64,000 bases of DNA from contig DAOTZA010000139.1 of NCBI GenBank assembly GCA_034434515.1, positions 16,201-80,200 on the forward strand, read 5' to 3'. This document shows positions 54,141 to 61,813 of this stretch, one piece after another. This DNA comes from NAK19 sp034434515. GTDB lineage: Bacteria > Chloroflexota > Anaerolineae > Anaerolineales > UBA4823. A model generated the notes under the pieces. That model searched no databases and was not told the DNA's origin. It saw only the letters and a list, made by a program, of their open reading frames with translations. How positions within the stretch are numbered: the stretch's first letter is position 1; every line of letters starts with the position of its first letter. A program made the translations under genes and the position numbers.

Positions 54141-55019
54141 ATGGTAGCGGATCTTCTCAATCGCTTTAGCAGTTTTCTCAAACGATTCAACCTGCGGATA
54201 GGGGATATTCCCCTATGGCTGGCAGGGTTAATAATTGCGGTGATGTGGATTGCCCCGTTTGTGTGGATGGTCAGTACGTCCCTCAAGCCGCCCAAAGAAG
54301 TGATGACCAAAGAAATTCAATGGTTGCCACGCACCGTGGTTTTGGACAACTATAAAAAAGTTTTCGAGTACCCGGTATTGCGTTGGGCATGGAACAGTCT
54401 GGTGGTGGCAAGCACCGCCACTGCGCTGGGGGTTTTATTTGGGGCAATGGCTGGCTATGCCCTGGCGCGATTGAATTTCCCAGGTAATCGCTGGCTTTTT
54501 GCCATTCTCGTTGCCTCCTTAATGATACCGGCTGAAATGACCATTGTGCCGATGTTTGTAGGCTTTCTCAAAGCCGGGCTCGCAAACACCTATTTTGCTT
54601 TGATTGTACCCGCTATCCCGAATGTATTTAGCGTCTATATCTTTCGCCAGTTTTTCCTGGGGCTGCCCGATGAACTGGAAGATGCAGCCCAAATTGACGG
54701 GGCAAATCGATTCCAGGTTTTTTGGCAAATTGCCCTGCCGTTGGCGCGCGCTCCCATGTTGGCTGCCACCATTCTACTGTTCACAACGAACTGGAACGCC
54801 TTCTTATGGCCGTTATTGATTGTTTTTGAAGAAGGGATGAAAACCATGCCAGTTGGGATTGCGGCCTTTACCCCGGTTGTCGGAACGCACACCCAACTGG
54901 AAGGCTTTGGCATTGCGATGGCCGGCGTTACCTTGCTCAGCCTGCCGAGTTTGTTAATCTTCTTCATTCTGCAACGTTACTTCATTGAAGGTATCTCACG
55001 CACAGGAATTAAAGGATGA
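54141..55019 (+). CDS. ABC transporter permease, MalG/UgpE type
   Basis: 292 residues, six membrane segments, EAA loop ELEDAAQIDGANRFQVFWQIALP (about 178-200). It starts 5 bases after the MalF-like gene, and its stop overlaps the aldehyde dehydrogenase start (ATGA). Forms the membrane channel of the sugar importer with its partner. Confidence 0.94.
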   Translation: MVADLLNRFSSFLKRFNLRIGDIPLWLAGLIIAVMWIAPFVWMVSTSLKPPKEVMTKEIQWLPRTVVLDNYKKVFEYPVLRWAWNSLVVASTATALGVLFGAMAGYALARLNFPGNRWLFAILVASLMIPAEMTIVPMFVGFLKAGLANTYFALIVPAIPNVFSVYIFRQFFLGLPDELEDAAQIDGANRFQVFWQIALPLARAPMLAATILLFTTNWNAFLWPLLIVFEEGMKTMPVGIAAFTPVVGTHTQLEGFGIAMAGVTLLSLPSLLIFFILQRYFIEGISRTGIKG

Positions 55020-56458
55020 GCCAAGCCAACGTGCCCCAAGCGTTATTCATTAATGGCGCATGGCAACCGAGCCACAGTGGAGAGAGGTTTGAAACTATCA
55101 ATCCAGCCACAGAAGAAGTGTTGGCACAAGTGCCGCGCGCCGATGCTCAGGATGTGGATGCCGCCGTTCAGGCTGCCTATCGGGCGTTGAAAGGTGCCTG
55201 GAGTGAGATCACCCCCGCCGAGCGCGGGCGTCTGCTCTACCGCCTGGCGCAGACGATTGCGTTGCATCGCGACGAACTGGCAGAACTGGAAACTCTGGAT
55301 AACGGCAAGCCGCTGCGCGAAGCCCTTGGCGATATTGACGGGGTTGTGCAGACGATTGAGTACAACGCAGGCGCGGCAGATAAGTTGCAAGGCGATACCA
55401 TTCCGCTTGGCAAGGATATCGTTGACTTTACCTGGTTAGAGCCCTTAGGGGTAACCGCGCACATTGTGCCCTGGAACTTTCCCTTGGGAATCGCAGCACG
55501 CTCTGTTGCCCCGGCTTTAGCGGCCGGTTGTACAGTGGTCCTCAAGCCGGCTGAGGAAACTCCGCTGAGTGCTTTGCGTTTTGCGAGTCTGGCAAAAGAA
55601 GTTGGCTTTCCGGATGGGGTTTTGAATGTTGTGACCGGTTTCGGGGAAGAGGCTGGCGCTGCCCTGGTGCGTCATCCCCTGGTGCACGGCGTTACTTTCA
55701 CCGGCTCTGCAGAGACCGGGCGCAAGGTGATGGCGCAAGCAGCAGAGGCAATCAAACCGCTGGTGCTGGAATTAGGAGGCAAAAACGCCCTGATCGTCTT
55801 TGAAGATGCCGACCTCGAGCGCGCTGTGAACGATGCCATCGAAGCTGTATTTGGCAATTGTGGTCAGGTTTGCTCGGCGGCTTCGCGGCTTGTGCTTCAA
55901 CGCGCCATCTATGGTCAGTTTATGGAGAAATTTCGCGAGCGAGCTGCCCGGTTGCAAGTTGCGCCAGGTTGGGAAAACGGTGATTTGGGGCCGCTGGTCT
56001 CAAAACAGCAATTGCAGCGGGCATTCCATTATATCAAGCAAGGGATCGAACAAGGCGCCAAATTGAGTCTTGGGGGCGAACAGCCCCAACACCTCTCGCG
56101 GGGTTATTTTCTGCTGCCGACTATTTTCGAGTCTGTTCACCCTCGCATGACCATTGCCCAGGAAGAAATTTTTGCCCCGGTTGTGGTGGCAATGTCTTTT
56201 GATGATGAAGAGCAAGCCGTCCAACTTGCAAACGATGTGCCCTATGGGTTGGTGGCTGGAGTTTACACCCAGGATATTCGGCGAGCAATGACCCTCGCTC
56301 GCCAACTGGAGAGCGGTTCTGTGTGGATTAATGGCTGGTATCTGGGCGGCGTCCAAGCCCCAACCGGTGGCGTCAAAGCCTCGGGTTTTGGTCGCGAACG
56401 AGGCTTGCCCGGCATTCACAATTACCTGCAAATTAAAAACGTTGCCATAAAACTTTAA
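55016..56458 (+). CDS. NAD(P)-dependent aldehyde dehydrogenase
   Basis: 480 residues of the classical ALDH superfamily. Substrate channel and cofactor motifs: PWNFPLGIAARSVAPALAAG, FTGSAETGRKVM, catalytic Glu in LELGGKN (about 250) and catalytic Cys in NCGQVCSAASR (about 284). C-terminal GVKASGFGRERG. Similar to betaine-aldehyde/semialdehyde dehydrogenases. Coupled by overlap to the sugar permease, and in the same run as the aminotransferase, so it probably oxidises an aldehyde formed by deamination. Confidence 0.93.
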   Translation: MSQANVPQALFINGAWQPSHSGERFETINPATEEVLAQVPRADAQDVDAAVQAAYRALKGAWSEITPAERGRLLYRLAQTIALHRDELAELETLDNGKPLREALGDIDGVVQTIEYNAGAADKLQGDTIPLGKDIVDFTWLEPLGVTAHIVPWNFPLGIAARSVAPALAAGCTVVLKPAEETPLSALRFASLAKEVGFPDGVLNVVTGFGEEAGAALVRHPLVHGVTFTGSAETGRKVMAQAAEAIKPLVLELGGKNALIVFEDADLERAVNDAIEAVFGNCGQVCSAASRLVLQRAIYGQFMEKFRERAARLQVAPGWENGDLGPLVSKQQLQRAFHYIKQGIEQGAKLSLGGEQPQHLSRGYFLLPTIFESVHPRMTIAQEEIFAPVVVAMSFDDEEQAVQLANDVPYGLVAGVYTQDIRRAMTLARQLESGSVWINGWYLGGVQAPTGGVKASGFGRERGLPGIHNYLQIKNVAIKL

Positions 56459-56474
56459 TATCTGGAGCTAAACA

Positions 56475-57701
56475 ATGACCAAAATAAAAGAAGTATCTCA
56501 TCATACGATTTACAAAGACCCACAAGGAAAACATTGCAATAATCAGGTGGTAATTAAGCAATTGCAGGATGGGCAGGTGATGGCTGTATTTAGCGAAGAG
56601 CGCTTTCCCTATCATCATGATACCGGTCAAACGGTGTTGATGCGCTCTTTCGATGGCGGGGTCACCTGGGATGAGAACACCCGTCAGGTGGTTGTGCCGT
56701 GGACAGAAACAACGGGTAACTGGGACTGTGGTCTTTACGAGATGGCGGATGGAACGCTGATCGTTAACTTCACCCTGTGCGCCTTTTTCAAGCGTGGTAT
56801 TAAACCCGAACAACCTTCCTGGAGTTCGGAACCCTATACCGAAGAGTGGGGGGATTGGACGTGGGCATATCGCTTGCGTCGCTGGATCGGCACCTATGTG
56901 GTAAAGTCAACGGACAAGGGGAAAACCTGGTCACCGATGATCCCGGTCAATGTTGTGCCCCTGACCCATGCCGGCACGCGCCTGGGTTGCTGGGGATTGC
57001 CCAATGGCTCTCTTTTGATGGGGGTTTATGGGCGAATCCGTGGTTATGAAGAAGAAGGAGAACATGAGTCAACCCGTTCGGCGTTGATTCGTTCGGACGA
57101 TGGGGGAAACAATTGGGAATATTATTCCACTCTGGCGTATGACCCGGCCAGCATTATCGATTATGAAGAACCAGCTTTACTCCAGCTTAAAGATGGACGG
57201 CTGATCTGCTTTTTACGCACCCACGTCAACCCGAGTGGAGATGCCAAAAACCTGGCATATGTCATTTCAGAGGATGAAGGATTTTCCTGGACGCTACCCA
57301 AATGGACCAATATTTGGGGGTATCCGGCCGAGTTAATCACCCTTCAGGATGGGCGTTACTTGATGGTGTACGGTTATCGCCGTCCACCCTATGGGGTGCG
57401 CGGGGTGATTTCCGAAGATGGCCTCACCTGGGATGTCAAAAATGAATTTGTGATTCGCGAAGGCGGCGTGCCAGGCAAGCACGAAGCCGATCAACCTGCC
57501 TCGACCATGATGGACCCGGCTAGCGGTCGGATGAAAGCGGGTAGAGTCGATTGGCGCAATCCGGGTTTGTATCAGCATATCGGTTACCCAAGCGTGGTTC
57601 AGCTTAAGGATGGAACGATTGTTGTGGCATATCATGAGTGGAGCGAAGACCCACAGCCGATTCAATATGTGCTTTGCACGCGTTTTCGCTTAGCGGACTA
57701 G
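56475..57701 (+). CDS. Sialidase-fold (BNR/Asp-box) protein 1
   Basis: 408 residues, six-bladed propeller type. Asp-box repeats: SFDGGVTW, STDKGKTW, SDDGGNNW, SEDEGFSW and SEDGLTW. An Arg in YEEPALLQLKDGRLICFLRTH and one in GYRRPPYGVRGV could be part of an active-site Arg set, but a clear sialidase RIP motif is not seen. There is no signal peptide, so it acts in the cytoplasm, unlike secreted sialidases. It starts 16 bases after the aldehyde dehydrogenase gene and 3 bases before its paralogue. Confidence 0.85.
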   Translation: MTKIKEVSHHTIYKDPQGKHCNNQVVIKQLQDGQVMAVFSEERFPYHHDTGQTVLMRSFDGGVTWDENTRQVVVPWTETTGNWDCGLYEMADGTLIVNFTLCAFFKRGIKPEQPSWSSEPYTEEWGDWTWAYRLRRWIGTYVVKSTDKGKTWSPMIPVNVVPLTHAGTRLGCWGLPNGSLLMGVYGRIRGYEEEGEHESTRSALIRSDDGGNNWEYYSTLAYDPASIIDYEEPALLQLKDGRLICFLRTHVNPSGDAKNLAYVISEDEGFSWTLPKWTNIWGYPAELITLQDGRYLMVYGYRRPPYGVRGVISEDGLTWDVKNEFVIREGGVPGKHEADQPASTMMDPASGRMKAGRVDWRNPGLYQHIGYPSVVQLKDGTIVVAYHEWSEDPQPIQYVLCTRFRLAD

Positions 57702-57704
57702 CGG

Positions 57705-58835
57705 ATGAAATTGATGGAGCGGATCGAACACAAGATTCTCTATCGAGACCCATATTCCTACTGCGCCCATCCTCACCTGGTGAGCTTGAGCGATTCCTGT
57801 TGGGTCATGGTGTTCAATCGCGCTCCGCGGCGCTCGTTTTTGCTCCATCCTCCTCAAGATCCTCATTACTACAATGTCCTGATGGTTTCGACCGATCAAG
57901 GGGAAACATGGAGTGAGCCTTGGGTTGTGCCTGACTACGATTGGTATGGGGTCGAGTGCGCAGGCTTAACACCTCTTCTGGACGGGCGTTTGATGCTCAA
58001 TCAATATCGTTTCCGTTGGTTGCCTCTCGAACAGGCCCGCCAAGAGTCAACCTCAGCGGCCTTCCTCTTTCCGGAAGATTGGGTTGATCAGTTGAAAACC
58101 GATTCGGAATTGAGTCCGGTTATCCCTTATCCTCCTGACCTTGAACGGAAAATCACCTGGGCAAGGGCTAATGGAGGCGCGTTTGTGCATTTTTCGGCGG
58201 ATGGCGGGAAAACATGGGGCGGCACGGTTGCCTTGGATACACAGCCATATTCGGGTGGTTACGGAATGCGAGGCGGCGTACAGTTACCGAATGGAGAAAT
58301 CCTATTGCCGCTGAGCGATGTCCCTTATTACCAGAAAATATTTCTGATGCGCTCTCGAGATGGGGGAAAAAGTTGGCAGCCACCTATTGCGGTTGCAGCA
58401 GAGGAAGGTTTATGGTTTGAGGAACCGACTCTGGTGAGTTTGCCCAATGGCAACCTGTTGATGCTTTTGCGTGAAAACACTACCCACTATCTGTACCAAA
58501 CCATCTCAGCCGATCATGGCTATACCTGGAGCAAGCCAGTGCCAACCCCCATGTGGGGATATCCAGCTCACTTGCTCAGTCTGCCAGATGGGCAACTCCT
58601 GTGTGTTTATGGCTATCGCCGCAAGCCTTTTGGGATTCGGGCGGTGATCAGTTCCGATTTAGGTTATTCCTGGGATATAGTGCATGGGTATCTTTTGCGG
58701 GATGATTTGCCCAATGGTGATTTAGGTTATCCAAGTTCGGTGTTGCGTTCCGACGGCTCGGTTTACACGGTTTATTACGGCCAGGATAAGGATGGTGTGA
58801 CCGGAATTCTGGCAAGTGTCTATTGGCTTAATTGA
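57705..58835 (+). CDS. Sialidase-fold (BNR/Asp-box) protein 2
   Basis: 376 residues and paralogous to the preceding gene, with Asp boxes STDQGETW, SADGGKTW, SRDGGKSW, SADHGYTW and SSDLGYSW. Shared segments include FEEPTLVSLPNGNLLMLLRE and YGYRRKPFGIRAVISSD, which parallel YGYRRPPYGVRGVISED in protein 1. No signal peptide. The two may form a heteromer or act on successive linkages. Substrate unknown; no other sialic acid catabolic genes are adjacent. Confidence 0.85.
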   Translation: MKLMERIEHKILYRDPYSYCAHPHLVSLSDSCWVMVFNRAPRRSFLLHPPQDPHYYNVLMVSTDQGETWSEPWVVPDYDWYGVECAGLTPLLDGRLMLNQYRFRWLPLEQARQESTSAAFLFPEDWVDQLKTDSELSPVIPYPPDLERKITWARANGGAFVHFSADGGKTWGGTVALDTQPYSGGYGMRGGVQLPNGEILLPLSDVPYYQKIFLMRSRDGGKSWQPPIAVAAEEGLWFEEPTLVSLPNGNLLMLLRENTTHYLYQTISADHGYTWSKPVPTPMWGYPAHLLSLPDGQLLCVYGYRRKPFGIRAVISSDLGYSWDIVHGYLLRDDLPNGDLGYPSSVLRSDGSVYTVYYGQDKDGVTGILASVYWLN

Positions 58836-58868
58836 ATCAGTTTCGTTTGAGACGAACAGGAGAAAACC

Positions 58869-59705
58869 ATGACATCTCTCTCTCATTCTTCGAAAAATTC
58901 AGCCAGCTTGTTTTCATCGTTGCGAGAGTGGTTTTCAGATGCGCGCAATACGATTCTCTTTGTGGTCGGATTTTTGCTGTTTTGGGAGCTTGCGGTGATC
59001 GTTTTTCGCATCCCGCGCTACATTTTGCCCTCTCTGTCCAGCATCATCCGTCAGTTTATCCGCAATTTCGATTTGATTTGGGAATACACCTTGATCACCG
59101 GCTATGAGACGCTGGTTGGCTTTGTCATCGCTGTCGCCATTGGCGTTCCGCTTGCCATGTTGACTGCATTTTCGCGGCTTCTCCGTCAGACGTTCTATCC
59201 CTTCGCTGTTGCGCTGGAGATGGTGCCGAAGATCGCCTTTGCCCCGCTGTTTGTGACCTGGTTTGGCTTTGGCTTTATCCCCAAAATGATTATTGTGTTT
59301 TTGGTTTGTTTCTTCCCCATTCTCCTAAACGGTATTTTGGGCTTTACTTCGCTCAGTCAGGAGATGGTCTATTTCAGCCGCTCAACTGGTGCTAGCCAAT
59401 TGCGGATGTTCTGGAAGATTCGCCTGCCGGCCGCCCTGCCAGAGTTGTTTGTCGGGTTGAAAGGAGCGGCGGTCAATGCGACCGTTGGCGCCACGATCTC
59501 GGAGTGGATTGGTGGAGATGCTGGCTTGGGATATTACATCCAGATTGCTACTGGTCAATTACGGATGGACCTCGCGTTTGCCATCATCTTTATGCTCACA
59601 GCGCTGGGCTTATTGTTGTTCTATATTGTCCAACTGGTCGAGAAACGGATGATCCCGTGGCACGTCTCGCAGCGGGTCTCGGTTTTCGGTAAACAAGAGG
59701 TTTAG
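58869..59705 (+). CDS. ABC transporter permease, NitT/TauT (SsuC) type
   Basis: 278 residues with six membrane segments and the loop GASQLRMFWKIRLPAALPELFVGLK that contacts the ATPase. It belongs to the nitrate/sulfonate/taurine importer permeases. First of three importer genes; the binding protein and ATPase follow. ATG 58869 has ACAGGAG upstream. Confidence 0.93.
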   Translation: MTSLSHSSKNSASLFSSLREWFSDARNTILFVVGFLLFWELAVIVFRIPRYILPSLSSIIRQFIRNFDLIWEYTLITGYETLVGFVIAVAIGVPLAMLTAFSRLLRQTFYPFAVALEMVPKIAFAPLFVTWFGFGFIPKMIIVFLVCFFPILLNGILGFTSLSQEMVYFSRSTGASQLRMFWKIRLPAALPELFVGLKGAAVNATVGATISEWIGGDAGLGYYIQIATGQLRMDLAFAIIFMLTALGLLLFYIVQLVEKRMIPWHVSQRVSVFGKQEV

Positions 59706-59818
59706 TTTTCAGGTGAGAAAGGAGGTGGAAGGGCGAAAAAACATGCATTTGGAAACTTATTCAATTGAAAACTTATTCAATCCAAGTTCCTAACCCATGA
59801 TTTGAGAGGAGAGAAAAA

Positions 59819-60913
59819 ATGAAACCTGTATCTCGTATCTTGTCCGTTTTATTGCTTGTGGCGCTGTTGGTGTCCTGCGCCCCACCGCCGCCCGAAAAGA
59901 TTGTGGAGACGGTTACCGTCATCGAGACAGTGGTTGTTGAAGGGTCTCCGGTCGTGCAGGAGAAAATTATTACCGCAACCCCCTTGCCGCCCAAAGACAA
60001 AGTTACCTTGCGCTTGAACTGGTCTTACTATGGCATTCACGCAGTCTTCATCTATGGCATGGAAAAAGGCATCTATGACAAATACAACATTGATCTGACC
60101 GTCAAGCAAGGGAATGGCTCGAGCAATGCTGTAAAACTGGTGGCAAACAAAGACAGCGATTTTGCCTATGCCTCGAATGGCGCTTTGATCAGCAATATGG
60201 TCGGCGGCGCGCCGGTGATTGCAGTGATGTCGGTGGATGCCATGGGTACCGATGCGGTCTTGTGTCGCCCGGATTCCGGCATCAAGGAGTTCAAAGATCT
60301 GAAGGGCAAGACGATTATGACCACCGCTGGGGCTGGCGTGAATGACTACTTCCCGGTGGCGCTGGCGCATGAGGGCATGAGCCTGGACGATGTCAAACTC
60401 ACCAATGTCGCCGAAGCGGCGCTGGTCACCAGCTATCTGCAAAATTTAGCGCCGTGTATTCTGGCCGGCATTGATGATAAGCCAGCTCAGATCGAGCAGG
60501 AAGGCGGCGATCCACCCATTATCTTTAACTATGCCGATTATGGGGTTGCTCAGCCCGGCTATGTGATTGTTTCTCATCAAGATACGGTGAAGAACAATCC
60601 GGATTTGGTGCAGCGCATGGTGAACGCAACGCTCGAATCGATTCAGGCTTGCCTGGATGACCGCGAGGCTTGTGCCAAAGCGCTAGTGGACTACAATGCT
60701 CAGCTTGCTGACACCGAAACCATGGTTCGGAAACAACTGGATGTCTCGCTGGATATCCTCTTCTCGCCCAACAACAAGAACAAATGCCTGGGCATGAATG
60801 TCCCCGAGGATTGGGCAGGCGTGCTTGAGCTGAAGAAGCAATATCAGGGCTTAGAGACGGATATGACTGCCGATATGTTCTACACCAATCAGTTTGTCCC
60901 CTGCGCCCAGTAG
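59819..60913 (+). CDS. ABC transporter binding lipoprotein, NMT1/THI5-like (NitT/TauT)
   Basis: 364 residues. Signal with lipobox LLVSC (Cys about 20), a Val/Thr/Glu-rich linker, then the NMT1 domain: LRLNWSYYGIHAVFIYGMEKG, DFAYASNGALISNM, DLKGKTIMTTAGAG and a C-terminal Cys-containing end. Members bind taurine, alkanesulfonates, nitrate, riboflavin or pyrimidine precursors, so the ligand cannot be named. GAGGAGAG precedes the ATG. Confidence 0.92.
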   Translation: MKPVSRILSVLLLVALLVSCAPPPPEKIVETVTVIETVVVEGSPVVQEKIITATPLPPKDKVTLRLNWSYYGIHAVFIYGMEKGIYDKYNIDLTVKQGNGSSNAVKLVANKDSDFAYASNGALISNMVGGAPVIAVMSVDAMGTDAVLCRPDSGIKEFKDLKGKTIMTTAGAGVNDYFPVALAHEGMSLDDVKLTNVAEAALVTSYLQNLAPCILAGIDDKPAQIEQEGGDPPIIFNYADYGVAQPGYVIVSHQDTVKNNPDLVQRMVNATLESIQACLDDREACAKALVDYNAQLADTETMVRKQLDVSLDILFSPNNKNKCLGMNVPEDWAGVLELKKQYQGLETDMTADMFYTNQFVPCAQ

Positions 60914-60924
60914 AGTAACGAACA

Positions 60925-60957
60925 AGGTGACTGCCACAGTCAGAGTGGCAGTCACCT
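60925..60957 (+). repeat. Perfect hairpin after the NMT1-like binding protein gene
   Basis: 13-bp perfect stem (60925-60937 with 60945-60957), 7-base loop, 11 bases past the stop codon and no T-tract. It has the same geometry as the hairpin at 53161-53191 but an unrelated stem sequence. Confidence 0.78.
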
Positions 60958-60978
60958 CCTTCCGTAACGGAGGCTGTG

Positions 60979-61794
60979 TTGAAAGAACTCATTCAAATTC
61001 AAGGCGTAAAAAAAATCTATCAGAGCAAGGCTGGCCCCATCCATGCTCTGGGACCCATTGATTTGACCATCCGAGAAGGTGAATTTGTCTCCATTGTTGG
61101 TCCTTCGGGATGTGGAAAAAGCACCTTGCTGTTGCTGGTGGGGGGATTGTTGGAATACGAGGCTGGACAGATTTTGATTAATGGGAATCCAGTCAATAAA
61201 CCGCAAACCGAGATTGGGATTGTCTTCCAGACGCCGGTTCTGGTGGATTGGCGAGACGTGTTAGGAAATGTGCTCCTCCAAATCGAGATGCGAGGACTGA
61301 AGAAAGAAGCATATATTGAAAAGGCGAAAAATCTGCTCCGTTCCGTTGGGTTGGCGGAGTTTGAGAAACGATATCCGTTTGAATTGTCTGGGGGGATGCA
61401 GCAACGCGCTGCTTTCTGTCGCGCTTTGATTCACGATCCGCCGTTGGTCCTGATGGATGAACCGCTTGGCGCTTTAGATGCTATCACCCGCGAACAGTTG
61501 CGCGTCGATCTCGAGCAGTTATGGCTGTTGACCAAGAAAACGGTCTTGTTTGTGACCCATAGCATCCCCGAATCGGTGCAGCTTTCAGACCGGGTGGTCG
61601 TTTTCACGCCGCGGCCAGGTCAAATTGCAGAGGTGATCGAGATTGATCTACCGCGCCCGCGCACGATTGCTGTAAGAGAAAGTGCGGCATTTCAGCAGTA
61701 TGTTCATCAGTTGACCAGTATCTTTATGAACTTTGGTATACTGCGGGATACCGTTGCTGCAGAAAATCAGAAGTCAGTTGTCGGTGAAGAGTAA
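60979..61794 (+). CDS. ABC transporter ATPase, NitT/TauT (SsuB/TauB) type
   Basis: 271 residues from TTG 60979; GGAGG at 60969-60973 fits it better than the GTG at 60976. Walker A GPSGCGKST, Q-loop VFQTPVLVDW, signature LSGGMQQRAAFCRAL, Walker B LVLMDEPLGALD, switch His in FVTHSIPES. Energises the importer formed with the upstream permease and binding protein. Confidence 0.95.
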   Translation: MKELIQIQGVKKIYQSKAGPIHALGPIDLTIREGEFVSIVGPSGCGKSTLLLLVGGLLEYEAGQILINGNPVNKPQTEIGIVFQTPVLVDWRDVLGNVLLQIEMRGLKKEAYIEKAKNLLRSVGLAEFEKRYPFELSGGMQQRAAFCRALIHDPPLVLMDEPLGALDAITREQLRVDLEQLWLLTKKTVLFVTHSIPESVQLSDRVVVFTPRPGQIAEVIEIDLPRPRTIAVRESAAFQQYVHQLTSIFMNFGILRDTVAAENQKSVVGEE

Positions 61795-61813
61795 ATATAG
61801 AAAGGAGTTTAAG

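Noticed and set aside
56475..58835. Classical sialic acid catabolic operon
   Set aside because: No lyase, epimerase or ManNAc kinase gene is adjacent, and the BNR proteins lack signal peptides. The ROK kinase at 24 kb is too distant to count.
59743..59793. 16-codon frame and a 13-base direct repeat (59753-59765 and 59769-59781) before the NMT1-like gene
   Set aside because: The only Shine-Dalgarno-like sequence is about 17 bases from its ATG; the frame looks like chance within a short tandem duplication.
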